This document shows, in pieces, positions 24,376-33,316 of a stretch of 64,000 nt of DNA. The stretch's first letter is position 1. Every line of letters starts with the position of its first letter. The notes below the pieces were generated by a model, which did not search any database, had not been told where the DNA came from, and saw only the letters and a program-made list of their open reading frames with translations. A program made the position numbers and the translations under genes. This DNA is from Oxalobacter paeniformigenes (GTDB lineage Bacteria > Pseudomonadota > Gammaproteobacteria > Burkholderiales > Burkholderiaceae_D). The stretch is taken from assembly GCF_027158465.1 (NCBI RefSeq), contig NZ_JAMKYL010000007.1:9041-73040 (forward strand). The letters are read 5' to 3'.

Positions 24376-25488
24376 TTAAAGATCCTTGTTGTCCAGATAA
24401 CCGACAATATCCAGATTGAAACCGGTCATGGAAGGCATTTTTTTGGGGTTGGCCAGCAGTTTTATTTTGCCGGCGCCGATGTCGCGGAGAATCTGGGCGC
24501 CGATACCGTAGTTACGCAGCGTCTGGCTGGCAGCTTGCGGAACGTCATGTGAGCGCTGTTTTCCGATTGTACCGAATTTTGCCAGGAATTCTTCAGGCAA
24601 TTCATTGCAGTTGAGCAGAACGAGAATACCGCGTTCACTGGCCTGTATCGCCTTCATGGCGTCAGACAAATGCCAGGAATGACGTGTGAATCCTGTTTCC
24701 AGCAGGTCGATCAGGGATACAGGCTGGTGAACCCTGACCAGCGTTTCTTGTTCCGGTGAAATGGTTCCCTTGATAAGGGCAAGATGGATGGATTGACTGG
24801 GTTTGTCGCGATATACGATGGCATGGAAAGAACCGGCCCGGGTTTGCATATCGTTTTCGGCAACGCGTTCGACGATACTTTCATGACGGTTGCGATAGCT
24901 GATCAGATCTGCGATCGTACCGATCTTGATATGGTGCCTGTCTGCGAATTCCAGCAATTGCGGCAGTCGCGCCATCGAGCCGTCTTCATTCATGATTTCG
25001 CAGATGACCGATGCAGGTGTCAGACCTGCCAGCGCCGTCAGGTCGCAGCCTGCCTCGGTGTGCCCGGCACGTCGCAATACGCCGCCTTGTTTGGCGGTGA
25101 TAGGGAAAATGTGACCGGGCTGGACGATATCGTCGGGTTTGGCATCACGCGCCACGGCGACCTGTATGGTTCTCGCACGGTCGAATGCCGAAATGCCGGT
25201 TGTCACACCGGTCGCGGCTTCGATGGATGTGGTGAAGGCGGTATTGAATGAACTGCGGTTGTCCCGTGTCATGGGAGCCAGGCCGAGCTGGTCGCAACGT
25301 TCCTGTGTCAGGGTCAGACAAACCAGACCTCGCGCATGCTTGGCCATGAAATTGATGACTTCCGGCGTGACGAAATCGGCGGCGATCATCAGGTCGCCTT
25401 CGTTTTCGCGGTCTTCGTCGTCAACCAGAATGACCATACGACCTGCGCGGAGTTCGTCGATAATTTCTTGAGTGGAAGAAATGGGCAT
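24376..25488 (-). CDS. ribB: 3,4-dihydroxy-2-butanone-4-phosphate synthase fused to a degenerate RibA domain
   Basis: Residues 1 to about 200 are a complete RibB domain that turns ribulose 5-phosphate into dihydroxybutanone phosphate and formate: DDEDRENEGDLM binds metal, followed by RDNRSSFNTAFT and RAGHTEAGCDL. Residues about 210-365 follow the GTP cyclohydrolase II fold (VRVHQP; LRNYGIGAQILRDIG), but the zinc-binding cysteines (normally LRCDCG) are absent, the region reading TRHSWHLSDAM. The second half is therefore probably structural or regulatory, and a separate RibA is required. No FMN riboswitch was seen in the 157 bases upstream. Confidence 0.92.
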   Translation of the reverse strand: MPISSTQEIIDELRAGRMVILVDDEDRENEGDLMIAADFVTPEVINFMAKHARGLVCLTLTQERCDQLGLAPMTRDNRSSFNTAFTTSIEAATGVTTGISAFDRARTIQVAVARDAKPDDIVQPGHIFPITAKQGGVLRRAGHTEAGCDLTALAGLTPASVICEIMNEDGSMARLPQLLEFADRHHIKIGTIADLISYRNRHESIVERVAENDMQTRAGSFHAIVYRDKPSQSIHLALIKGTISPEQETLVRVHQPVSLIDLLETGFTRHSWHLSDAMKAIQASERGILVLLNCNELPEEFLAKFGTIGKQRSHDVPQAASQTLRNYGIGAQILRDIGAGKIKLLANPKKMPSMTGFNLDIVGYLDNKDL

Positions 25489-25505
25489 AACTAGATTCCT
25501 TTGCA

Positions 25506-25565
25506 GCCTGCTATTTTAAAGGAAACTGTCCGAAACCGGCATATTATCGGGTTCGGACGGCAGGC
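25506..25565. other. Nested inverted repeats in the ribB upstream gap
   Basis: GCCTGC (25506-25511) can pair with GCAGGC (25560-25565), enclosing GTCCGAA (25528-25534) paired with TTCGGAC (25552-25558). It could fold in the ribB leader on the minus strand. It does not match the FMN riboswitch. Confidence 0.4.
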
Positions 25566-25593
25566 AAGAAGATTGAACGGTTCAAAACGAATA

Positions 25594-25628
25594 CGCCATA
25601 AAGTCCGTGTTTGGCGGACTTTATGGCG
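25594..25628 (-). terminator. Perfect 14-bp hairpin after mnmE
   Basis: CGCCATAAAGTCCG (25594-25607) pairs without mismatch with CGGACTTTATGGCG (25615-25628) around a 7-base loop, 18 bases past the mnmE stop. The minus-strand tail is only partly T-rich (TATTCGTTTT), so termination may be incomplete or factor-assisted. Confidence 0.7.
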
Positions 25629-25645
25629 AAATACGTGTGAAACGG

Positions 25646-27034
25646 TTATTTCCCGATGCAGAATCTGGAGAAGATCAATCCGAGCAGATCATCGGACGTG
25701 AATGCACCTGTAATGCTGTTCAAGGCATCCTGTGCCAGACGAAGTTCCTCGGCCAGCAGATCCAGCGATGGAGATCCCGATATGGCATGTTCGGCAGCGA
25801 TGGCCAGATGCTTGTCTGCGGTTTTCATGGCATTCATGTGGCGTTCGCGGGCAAGGTAAGTCGATTCGCCTGTCTGTGCCCATCCTGCGATCTTGAGCAG
25901 TTCTGTCTTGAGCAGATCGATTCCCTGACCGGTTTGCGTGGACAGATAGACTTGCGTGATGCCGAACATGTTGTCGACCGACGGACGGTGCCCCGAAATG
26001 TCGATCTTGTTCCATACACGAATGACCGGTATGCCTTCCGGAAAATCGGCAGCGATTTTTTCGTCGGAACGGGTGGGGCCAATGCTGGCATCAAGCAAAT
26101 GGAGAATGACATCGGCTTTCTCGATTTCATTCCAGGTGCGTTCGATACCGATACGTTCGACTTCATCTTCCGCAGTACTGGTTCTGATGCCGGCCGTATC
26201 GATCAGTGTGACCGGAACTCCTTCGAGTTGTATGGTTTCCGTGATCTTGTCGCGAGTTGTTCCAGCGATCGGTGTGACGATCGCGATGTTGGAGCCTGTC
26301 AATACATTCAGAAGCGAGGATTTGCCGACGTTGGTCTGGCCCGCCAGCACGACGTGAATACCTTCCCGCAGCAGGGCGCCTTGTGTTGCTTGTGTGACGA
26401 TGCCACCCAGCGAGTTACGGATCGCTGCGATTCTTTCGCGGACATTTTCCTTTTGCAAAAAGTCGATGTCTTCTTCCGGAAAGTCGAGCGAGGATTCCAC
26501 CAGCATTCTCAATTCGATGATTGTCGCGACCAGTTCGTGGATTTCTTTGGAAAATGCGCCGGACAGCGAGCGTGATGCGGAACGGACTGCTTCTTCGGTG
26601 GTCGCGTCGATCAGATCGGCAATCGCTTCGGCCTGTGCCAGATCGATACGGTCGTTCAGAAATGCCCTGCGGGTGAATTCACCGGGTTCTGCCATCCTGA
26701 GATCGATATGCTTGCCAACCTGGAGACAACGTTTCAAGAGCATTTGCAGCACGACCGGTCCGCCATGTCCCTGGAGTTCCAGAACATCTTCTCCGGTAAA
26801 CGAATGCGGTGCCTTGAAATACAGTGCGATACCTTCATCGATGATGTTGCCGTCTTCGTCCATGAAAGGCAGAAAGTGGGCATATCGGGGTTCCAGCGGC
26901 AATTCCGATGTTGCGTTTCTGAAAAATTCCGAAATGAACGGTTCAAGGTTCTTGCCGGAAATCCGGACAATGCCGACACCGCCGCGTCCCGGCGCGGTAG
27001 CGATGGCTGCAATAGGAGAAGAATCAGTATTCAT
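25646..27034 (-). CDS. mnmE: tRNA modification GTPase MnmE
   Basis: A 462-residue GTPase that with MnmG makes the (carboxymethyl)aminomethyl modification at wobble uridine 34. The N-terminal folate domain begins IAAIATAPGRGGVGIVRISG. The inserted G domain has GQTNVGKSSLLN (G1), GTTRDKI (G2), DTAGIR (G3) and NKID (G4). The chain ends in the catalytic FCIGK. It is not next to rpmH-yidC here. Confidence 0.96.
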   Translation of the reverse strand: MNTDSSPIAAIATAPGRGGVGIVRISGKNLEPFISEFFRNATSELPLEPRYAHFLPFMDEDGNIIDEGIALYFKAPHSFTGEDVLELQGHGGPVVLQMLLKRCLQVGKHIDLRMAEPGEFTRRAFLNDRIDLAQAEAIADLIDATTEEAVRSASRSLSGAFSKEIHELVATIIELRMLVESSLDFPEEDIDFLQKENVRERIAAIRNSLGGIVTQATQGALLREGIHVVLAGQTNVGKSSLLNVLTGSNIAIVTPIAGTTRDKITETIQLEGVPVTLIDTAGIRTSTAEDEVERIGIERTWNEIEKADVILHLLDASIGPTRSDEKIAADFPEGIPVIRVWNKIDISGHRPSVDNMFGITQVYLSTQTGQGIDLLKTELLKIAGWAQTGESTYLARERHMNAMKTADKHLAIAAEHAISGSPSLDLLAEELRLAQDALNSITGAFTSDDLLGLIFSRFCIGK

Positions 27035-27365
27035 TGGAAATATACGTAAAAACAGGTTTCATGACCGTGAATCATATACTTCAAGCATTATCCTTGCTGC
27101 GGCGAAAAAATAAAAGCGTTCATGGGCAATGTGGTGCAATAAGCGTCTTTTTGGTGTTGAAAGTATGGAAAAGCGGTTGTCGGAAAATACGGAAAGACAG
27201 GACAATATCGTCTGAAACCGTTTAAAGGAAAAACGGAAACGTATAAAATTTCTTTCCGGTACAGGCTTTTCGTTTTCATGTGTTGTTGTGTGCATGAAAG
27301 GTTCTGTGTAGGAAAGTTGTGTGCCGCAAGCGGGCTTTTTATTGATGAGTGGAGCATAGGAAAAA
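27035..27365. other. Gene-free divergent spacer
   Basis: These 331 bases separate the mnmE start (leftward) from the transaminase start (rightward). They are AT-rich and presumably contain both promoters. I see no gene, no clear -35/-10 pair and no strong hairpin. Confidence 0.5.
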
Positions 27366-28613
27366 ATGAGCATGTCTGCCAATACAACGACCGGGAAAAT
27401 CGATGAACCGGTAACGCGTCAGACTTTCGATGATGTGATGGTGCCCGTCTTTGCGCCGGCGTCATTTATCCCTGTCAGAGGCTCCGGGCTGGCCTTGTGG
27501 GACCAGAGCGGCAAGCAGTATCTGGATTTGACGGGCGGGATCGCGGTATTGGGGCTGGGGCATACGCCGCCGGAAATCGTTGATGCGCTGGTCGAACAGG
27601 CCAGGAATTTGTGGCACGTCAGCAATTACTATACGAATGAGCCGGTATTGAAGCTGGCCCGGGCGCTGACGGAAGCCACGTTTGCGGAAAAGGTGTTTTT
27701 CTGCAATTCGGGGGGCGAAGCCAATGAGGCGGCTTTCAAGCTGGCACGCAAATGGGCGCACGATCATTTCGGTCCGAAGAAGAACAGAATCGTTTCCTGT
27801 TTCCATTCTTTCCATGGCCGGACGCTGTTTACAGTCAGTGTCGGCGGCCAGGAAAAATATACGAAAGGGTTCGAACCGTTGCCACCGCAGATCGACCATA
27901 TTCCGTTCAATGATATCGAAGCCGCCAGAGCTGCGATCGGTGACGATGTCTGTGCGGTCGTCGTCGAACCGGTTCAGGGCGAGGGCGGTATCCTGCCGGC
28001 CGATCCAGCCTATCTGAAAGCATTGCGCCAGTTGTGCGATGAAAAGAATGCACTGCTGATTTTTGACGAAATCCAGTGCGGCATGGGAAGAACCGGTACG
28101 CTTTTCGCCTATATGGATTATGGTGTCGTTCCCGATATCATGACGTCGGCCAAAGCGCTGGGGAACGGTTTCCCGATCGCTGCGATGCTCACGACTACGG
28201 AGATCGCCAAATCTTTCTCGGTCGGTGCGCATGGTACGACCTATGGGGGCAATCCATTGGCGGCAGCGGTTGCCTGCAAGGTGCTGGAAATCATCAACAA
28301 GCCGGCTTTCCTTGCACGTGTCGTCGAGGCAGGACAAAAACTGAGAGAAAGTCTCGAAAGGATCGCTGCGGATTATCCGGACGTTTTCGCCGGTGTCAGG
28401 GGAAAAGGGCTGATGCTGGGAATGGTCATGTCGGAAAAATATCAGGGACGTGCCGGAGAAATTACACAAGCCGCACAGCAACAGGGATTGTTGTTGCTGT
28501 TGGCGGGATACGATGTCATTCGGTTTGTTCCGGCACTAATCGTGTCGGACGAACATATCCGGCAGGGAGAAAAACTGTTGCGTCAGGCGATCGATATCTG
28601 GCTCCGACAGTAA
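27366..28613 (+). CDS. argD: Acetylornithine / succinylornithine aminotransferase family protein
   Basis: A 415-residue class III PLP aminotransferase. It has YLDLTGGIAVLGLGH near residue 55, FFCNSGGEANEAAFKLAR, FHSFHGRTLFTVS, VVEPVQGEGGI, LLIFDEIQCGMGRTG and the Schiff-base lysine in TSAKALGNG. This matches ArgD/AstC, which interconvert N-acetyl- or N-succinyl-ornithine and the semialdehyde, and often succinyldiaminopimelate. The exact substrate cannot be read from sequence, and no other arg or ast gene is nearby. It is monocistronic with a terminator. Confidence 0.87.
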   Translation: MSMSANTTTGKIDEPVTRQTFDDVMVPVFAPASFIPVRGSGLALWDQSGKQYLDLTGGIAVLGLGHTPPEIVDALVEQARNLWHVSNYYTNEPVLKLARALTEATFAEKVFFCNSGGEANEAAFKLARKWAHDHFGPKKNRIVSCFHSFHGRTLFTVSVGGQEKYTKGFEPLPPQIDHIPFNDIEAARAAIGDDVCAVVVEPVQGEGGILPADPAYLKALRQLCDEKNALLIFDEIQCGMGRTGTLFAYMDYGVVPDIMTSAKALGNGFPIAAMLTTTEIAKSFSVGAHGTTYGGNPLAAAVACKVLEIINKPAFLARVVEAGQKLRESLERIAADYPDVFAGVRGKGLMLGMVMSEKYQGRAGEITQAAQQQGLLLLLAGYDVIRFVPALIVSDEHIRQGEKLLRQAIDIWLRQ

Positions 28614-28626
28614 CGATTCCATAACC

Positions 28627-28652
28627 AAACGGCCCGTAACGGGCCGTTTTTG
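28627..28652. terminator. Intrinsic terminator after the transaminase
   Basis: ACGGCCCG (28629-28636) and CGGGCCGT (28640-28647) form a tight stem with flanking A and T runs, usable on both strands between converging genes. Confidence 0.92.
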
Positions 28653-28673
28653 CTTTACAGCGCTTGTGTGTGG

Positions 28674-29024
28674 TCAGGACTTCGGAGAGTCCTTGCCGGC
28701 GGAAGGCTTCGGCTTGAATTGCTTGTCGCTGATGCGGAATTTTGCGCGGCGATCACCCATGAGCCGACGCAGTTCCTTGATGCTCAATTCGCTGACCTCA
28801 TGCATCCGGATCAGCAGCGATGCACCGACGGGCAATCGATGATGCCGGATTTTGCTGATAACCGGCGGCGCGACTTCCAGTGCACGGGACAGTGCCGCAT
28901 CGTTTTTGAGATTCAGATGCTGGATAAGTGTATCCAGAAGACGGTTCGGATCATATACGCGATCTTCAAGCCGGTCTTCTTCAGGTGGCGTTTCCGGGAC
29001 GGGTTGTTTGTTCGTCATTTTCAA
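28674..29024 (-). CDS. Small helix-turn-helix protein
   Basis: A 116-residue protein with a central Cro/CI-like helix-turn-helix: KNDAALSRALEVAPPVISKIRHHR (residues about 40-63) has the ALSRAL and PVISKIR pattern of XRE DNA-binding domains. Flanks are polar and low in complexity (PPEEDRLEDR at the N-terminus, KPKPSAGKDSPKS at the C-terminus). It stands alone with a shared terminator. Target unknown. ATG 29018 is an alternative start. Confidence 0.72.
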   Translation of the reverse strand: MKMTNKQPVPETPPEEDRLEDRVYDPNRLLDTLIQHLNLKNDAALSRALEVAPPVISKIRHHRLPVGASLLIRMHEVSELSIKELRRLMGDRRAKFRISDKQFKPKPSAGKDSPKS

Positions 29025-29222
29025 GAATCCTGTGAGTCAAAGTTCGCTACACATGACAGGCTTAATGGCATATTACCTGAAAACAATGATTTTCAACCAT
29101 TTTAAACGAGAAAGCTGTCCGGATATACGAAAAATCCGGGTAGGCGAAAGGAAGGCAGTTCGTGTAAAACGGGCTTTTTCAGATGGGGTTGCGATACGAC
29201 CGAGAAACAGGGAACGGATGGT

Positions 29223-30335
29223 TTATTCCCCGTTTCTGGCATGGGCAATTTCCTGTGCGAGCAAAACGACAGACATGGCGTAGAAATAACTCCGGTTATA
29301 GTGCGTGATAGCGAAAAAATTATCGGTGCCGATCCAGTAATCGGCTGGTGCGGTGCCGTTGGGCAAATCGATCAAACCGAATGAAATATTGTCCGGTACG
29401 TCCTTTTCAGGGATGATGCAGCCGTTTTCAAGCTGCGAAAGGGATAGTGTGGCGGCCAGTCCTTGATCAAGCAGGGATGGCGGTATGGTGCAGCCGTGTT
29501 GTGTCTGTACCGGGAAAACGATCGGCAAACCGGCTTTCCATCCATGGCTGACGAGAAAATTGGCGATGCTGCCGATGGCGTCGACAGGAGAATTTTCCAG
29601 ATCGATGGCGCCATCTCCGTCAAAATCGACAGCGAATTGACGGATGCTGCCAGGCATGAATTGCGGGTAACCGATTGCACCGGCATAGGAGCCATACAGG
29701 TTTGCCGGATCCGTTCCGGTTTCTTTTGCAAGCAACAGCAGATTTTCCAGTTCTTTCCGGAAGAAGCGTTTCCGTGCGGCCTGATTGGCGGTTTCGGGGT
29801 AGCTGAATGCCAGCGTCGACAGTGCATCGATAATCCGGAAGTTACCGGTATATCGGCCGTATACCGATTCGACTCCGATAATGGCGACAATGATGTCGGA
29901 CGGGACTCCATATGTTTGCGTGGCACGGTCAAGCGCGTCTTCATACTGGTTCCAGAAGCGCACGCCAGCCGATATTCTGGCCGGATCGATAACGTTTTTG
30001 CGATAGTTTTGCCAGTTTTTCGCTTTCGCTTTGCCTGATGGCGTGACAAGCCGGATGACCGTCGGGTTACGGTGAACCTGTTCGAACAGTGTGATCAGCT
30101 GTGCCTTGTCGAATGCATGTTTGTCTGAAAATGCTTCGATGAATTCGGATTTTGCGATTTCGAAGGATGTATCGGCATCAGGTTGCGTTGTGACGGGCGA
30201 TGGTATGGACACGGAGGACGAAGGACTGGAGATGGAGTCGGAGTCGTCTGGCATATGCCGGCATCCTGTCAGTGAAACCGACAGGATGGAAAACAGAAGA
30301 ATTCCGCTTTTTGCCATCCGGCTGATGCTGGCCAT
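29223..30335 (-). CDS. mltB: Membrane-bound lytic murein transglycosylase B
   Basis: A 370-residue lipoprotein. The signal peptide ends in the lipobox SLTGC (residues about 22-26), predicting a lipid anchor. The SLT2 domain has the catalytic Glu in IIGVESVYGRYTG, LSTLAFSYPETANQAARKRFF, AGAIGYPQFMPGS and the DFDGDGAIDL...SIANFL stretch. It cleaves peptidoglycan glycan strands to anhydromuropeptides, which an AmpG-like permease (encoded at 59.4 kb) could import. ATG 30335 has AAGGG upstream and begins the signal peptide; a longer frame to 30455 lacks one. Confidence 0.93.
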   Translation of the reverse strand: MASISRMAKSGILLFSILSVSLTGCRHMPDDSDSISSPSSSVSIPSPVTTQPDADTSFEIAKSEFIEAFSDKHAFDKAQLITLFEQVHRNPTVIRLVTPSGKAKAKNWQNYRKNVIDPARISAGVRFWNQYEDALDRATQTYGVPSDIIVAIIGVESVYGRYTGNFRIIDALSTLAFSYPETANQAARKRFFRKELENLLLLAKETGTDPANLYGSYAGAIGYPQFMPGSIRQFAVDFDGDGAIDLENSPVDAIGSIANFLVSHGWKAGLPIVFPVQTQHGCTIPPSLLDQGLAATLSLSQLENGCIIPEKDVPDNISFGLIDLPNGTAPADYWIGTDNFFAITHYNRSYFYAMSVVLLAQEIAHARNGE

Positions 30336-30693
30336 AAGTATCCCTTCTCGACGGTTTGTGAAAGTGATTTGCAGAGTATAGCAACGGATGGTGAAAAAAG
30401 AACCGGAATACACCAAACGTGAAGGAAATGGCACGCTTGAGTCAACATAGTGCAATAGTCATCCTGTCAGGGACAGTATTGGATAAAATGAGGCGATGCA
30501 GTTGCCGCCTGAATTCGATAGACGGGATCGACTGAAAAACCGCTGGCAAATCGACGGTTCGATACATCGCCAAGAGGCAGGGAATGCCGTATCATCTTTT
30601 CTGGGGCGGATTATGGGGCTGCCATGGTATCGGTTGCCGGGTGGCTTGTCGCCTGAACAGGGCGAAGGGACTCATTCTGAAAGATTTTTGATT

Positions 30694-31620
30694 ATGACTA
30701 CTGCCGTTTATTTTCATCCCGTATGCCAGTTGCATGAAATGGGCGGGCATCATCCGGAATCTCCGGCGCGTATGAAAACCATGCTCAAGGCATTCAGGGA
30801 AAGCGGGCTGGATCGTGTTTTGCAATATCGCTTGTCGCCGGAAGCTACAGAGCAGGATATTCGCCGTGTACATACCCAGGATATGATCAACAAGGCCAAA
30901 AACAACATTCCCGCACTGGGCGACTATTATCCGCTGGATGAAACGCCGCTGAACCATTACAGCTGGAAGGCAGCCTTGCGGACGACCGGCGCCGCTGTCG
31001 CTGCAACGGATGCCGTTCTGGCAGGAGAAATCAACAATGCATTTTGTATCCAGCGTCCGATCGGCCATCATTCGACCATCGGCGAAGCGATGGGGTTTTG
31101 CGTGTTCAACAGTCTGGCTGTTGCTGCCATGCGTGCCGTCAAGGTACATAAACTGAACAGAGTGGCTATCGTCGATATCGATGTACACCATGGCAACGGG
31201 ACGGAAGACGTGTTCGCCTATGAACCCAGTGTCATGATGGTCAGTTATTACCAGCAGTATCTGTATCCGTTTTGTGGCAATGAAAAGGAGCGCGCCCATA
31301 TGGTCAATGTTCCGGTTCCGCCCGGAACAGGCGGTGATGTGATCCGGCAGGTCGTTACCGAAAAATGGTTGCCTGCGTTGCACCGGCACAAGCCAGAGAT
31401 GATTTTTATCTCGTCCGGATTTGATGCGCACCGTGACGATCCGCTGGGCGACATGAATCTGGTCGAGGATGATTATGCCTGGATTACCCGTCAGGTGGTG
31501 GCGATTGCAGACGAATATGCGCAGGGACGTATCGTCAGTCTTTCCGAAGGCGGCTATAACCTCGATGCGCTGGCAGGCAGTGTCGTGGCGCATGTGAAAG
31601 CGCTTGCCAAAGTGGAGTAG
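30694..31620 (+). CDS. Histone-deacetylase-family amidohydrolase
   Basis: A 308-residue zinc amidohydrolase of the HDAC/AcuC/APAH superfamily. It shows HEMGGHHPESPARM near the N-terminus, IGHHSTIGEAMGFCVFN (catalytic His pair), the zinc ligands in VDIDVHHGNGT, SSGFDAHRDDPLG and the terminal LSEGGYNL with the transition-state Tyr. Substrates could be acetylated polyamines, proteins or small amides. ATG 30694 fits the family N-terminus; the frame is open back to 30496 without family sequence. The next gene follows 10 bases later. Confidence 0.88.
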   Translation: MTTAVYFHPVCQLHEMGGHHPESPARMKTMLKAFRESGLDRVLQYRLSPEATEQDIRRVHTQDMINKAKNNIPALGDYYPLDETPLNHYSWKAALRTTGAAVAATDAVLAGEINNAFCIQRPIGHHSTIGEAMGFCVFNSLAVAAMRAVKVHKLNRVAIVDIDVHHGNGTEDVFAYEPSVMMVSYYQQYLYPFCGNEKERAHMVNVPVPPGTGGDVIRQVVTEKWLPALHRHKPEMIFISSGFDAHRDDPLGDMNLVEDDYAWITRQVVAIADEYAQGRIVSLSEGGYNLDALAGSVVAHVKALAKVE

Positions 31621-31630
31621 GTTCGGAAAT

Positions 31631-32524
31631 ATGGCTATCCAGTGGTTTCCGGGGCACATGAATGCCGCCCGCCGGAAAGCGGCAGAGACGATGGAAATGA
31701 CCGATCTGGTGATCGAGGTGCTGGACGCCCGTTTGCCTGCGGCCAGCAGCAATCCCATGGTTGAAGAATTGCGGCGGCATCGCCAGCGACCGGTACTGAA
31801 AATCCTGAACAAGAGCGATCTGGCGGATCCCGCGGTTACCCGTGCATGGCTGGATGACTTCAATGCTCGGCCCGGTGTCCATGCGGTTGCGATTTCGTGC
31901 AAGAATCCTTCGGATGTCGCGCGGATTCCGCCGTTATGCCAGAAACTGGTTCCGCACCGCAACGGGCCCGGCAAGCCGGTCAGAATCATGATTATGGGTA
32001 TTCCCAATGTCGGGAAATCGACATTGATGAATATGTTGCTCAAACGGCGTGTCGCGGCGGTCGGGGACGAGCCGGCAGTCACCAAGAGCCAGCAAAGGTT
32101 GTATCTGAACAAAAATATGGTGTTGACCGATACACCGGGCATGCTGTGGCCGAAAATCGTTTATCCGGATGATGGTTATATGCTGGCGGCCAGTCATGCG
32201 GTCGGCGTGAATGCACTGATCGAGGAAGAAGTGGCTGCCTTTCTGGGAGACGTGTTGCTGGCGCGTTATCCGGAGTATTTGGCGGCACGCTACAAAATGC
32301 CTGTCGAAGGACTCGATGGTATCGGATTGACGGAAATGATCGCACGCAAGCGCGGGCTGAAAATCAGGGGCGGGGAACCGGATATCGAAAAGGGGGCGCA
32401 TACGCTCTTGCAGGATTATCGTAGCGGCGCGATCGGTCGCGTCAGTCTCGAAACGCCGGAAAGCCGTCGCGTCATGCTGGAGTCGTTCGACGGCGAAAAT
32501 CAGAAAACGGACAAGAATGAATGA
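31631..32524 (+). CDS. ylqF: Ribosome biogenesis GTPase YlqF/RbgA-like
   Basis: A 297-residue circularly permuted GTPase. It starts IQWFPGHMNAARR, with the G4 motif NKSD ahead of G1 (GIPNVGKSTLMN), then GDEPAVTKSQQ and DTPGMLWPK (G3). This order is the YlqF/YjeQ permuted architecture. Family members act in late assembly of the large ribosomal subunit. It probably shares a transcript with the preceding HDAC-type gene (10-base gap). Confidence 0.93.
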   Translation: MAIQWFPGHMNAARRKAAETMEMTDLVIEVLDARLPAASSNPMVEELRRHRQRPVLKILNKSDLADPAVTRAWLDDFNARPGVHAVAISCKNPSDVARIPPLCQKLVPHRNGPGKPVRIMIMGIPNVGKSTLMNMLLKRRVAAVGDEPAVTKSQQRLYLNKNMVLTDTPGMLWPKIVYPDDGYMLAASHAVGVNALIEEEVAAFLGDVLLARYPEYLAARYKMPVEGLDGIGLTEMIARKRGLKIRGGEPDIEKGAHTLLQDYRSGAIGRVSLETPESRRVMLESFDGENQKTDKNE

Positions 32525-32567
32525 CTTGAATTTGCGGTTGCAGGGCTGAGCCTGTTTCCGATTTATA

Positions 32568-33305
32568 ATGCATCACATGAAACCAATCGCTCCCGGAACC
32601 GTTATTTTTCATCGCTATCGCGGGTATGGCGTGCTGACGGCCGTCAATTTGCTGACAGGCTGGGTATCGGCACGTTTCGGCAATGAACAACGCAGTCTTG
32701 ACCTGAACCTTTCCACGGATGAGGTTCAGCATGCCGATGGCGAACCGATTTTGTTCAGGCTGGCTGCGCCGGATCGCATGCCGCATGCGCGGCTCATGGA
32801 TATGGTCAGGAAACTGCACAGTGCCGGTTACCAGCGCCTGTATCTGCACTCATGGCCACGGGAATCGGGATTGCACTGGCGCTGGCATCTTTTCACGGGG
32901 TGTCGCAACTGGTTCCAGCGCCCATGGCGCGAGGGATGGTATGGGTCAGGAGCGGATTATATTTTCAATCCGGTGATGGGATGGGGAGATGCTCCCGGAG
33001 CGACGACCGATGAACTGATCGACGCACTGTCGCGATTCGATCCCGAAGGACTGGCACAGGCGCTTGGCGAGGACGAGGAACATACACTTTGGTTCAGCCG
33101 CGTGTGCAAGGCGTTGTTGCCGGGATATATGTACAGCCTTGAAAAGCGTCTGAATCCGAATGGCTCGTTTTCGGATGTCTTGCCGGTTTATCCCGTTCGG
33201 CAAGGATTGCCCCCCTATGATGGCCCCTCTTTGCCCTGTCCGCCCGGGTGGAACAAAAAGTATCGTACCGATCCCGTTGTGAGGGATTATTTCTGCTGTT
33301 TCTGA
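32568..33305 (+). CDS. Hypothetical protein
   Basis: A 245-residue protein I do not recognise. The N-terminus (GTVIFHRYRGYGVLTAVNLLTGWVS) looks like a small beta-barrel, and the middle is rich in Trp and Arg (HSWPRESGLHWRWHLFTGC). There is no signal peptide or membrane segment. Codon use resembles the neighbours, and it fits a co-oriented run (ylqF 43 bases before, asparaginase-like gene 11 bases after), so it is probably a real gene. Start ATG 32568 or 32577. Confidence 0.7.
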   Translation: MHHMKPIAPGTVIFHRYRGYGVLTAVNLLTGWVSARFGNEQRSLDLNLSTDEVQHADGEPILFRLAAPDRMPHARLMDMVRKLHSAGYQRLYLHSWPRESGLHWRWHLFTGCRNWFQRPWREGWYGSGADYIFNPVMGWGDAPGATTDELIDALSRFDPEGLAQALGEDEEHTLWFSRVCKALLPGYMYSLEKRLNPNGSFSDVLPVYPVRQGLPPYDGPSLPCPPGWNKKYRTDPVVRDYFCCF

Positions 33306-33316
33306 CAAGGTGCAAA

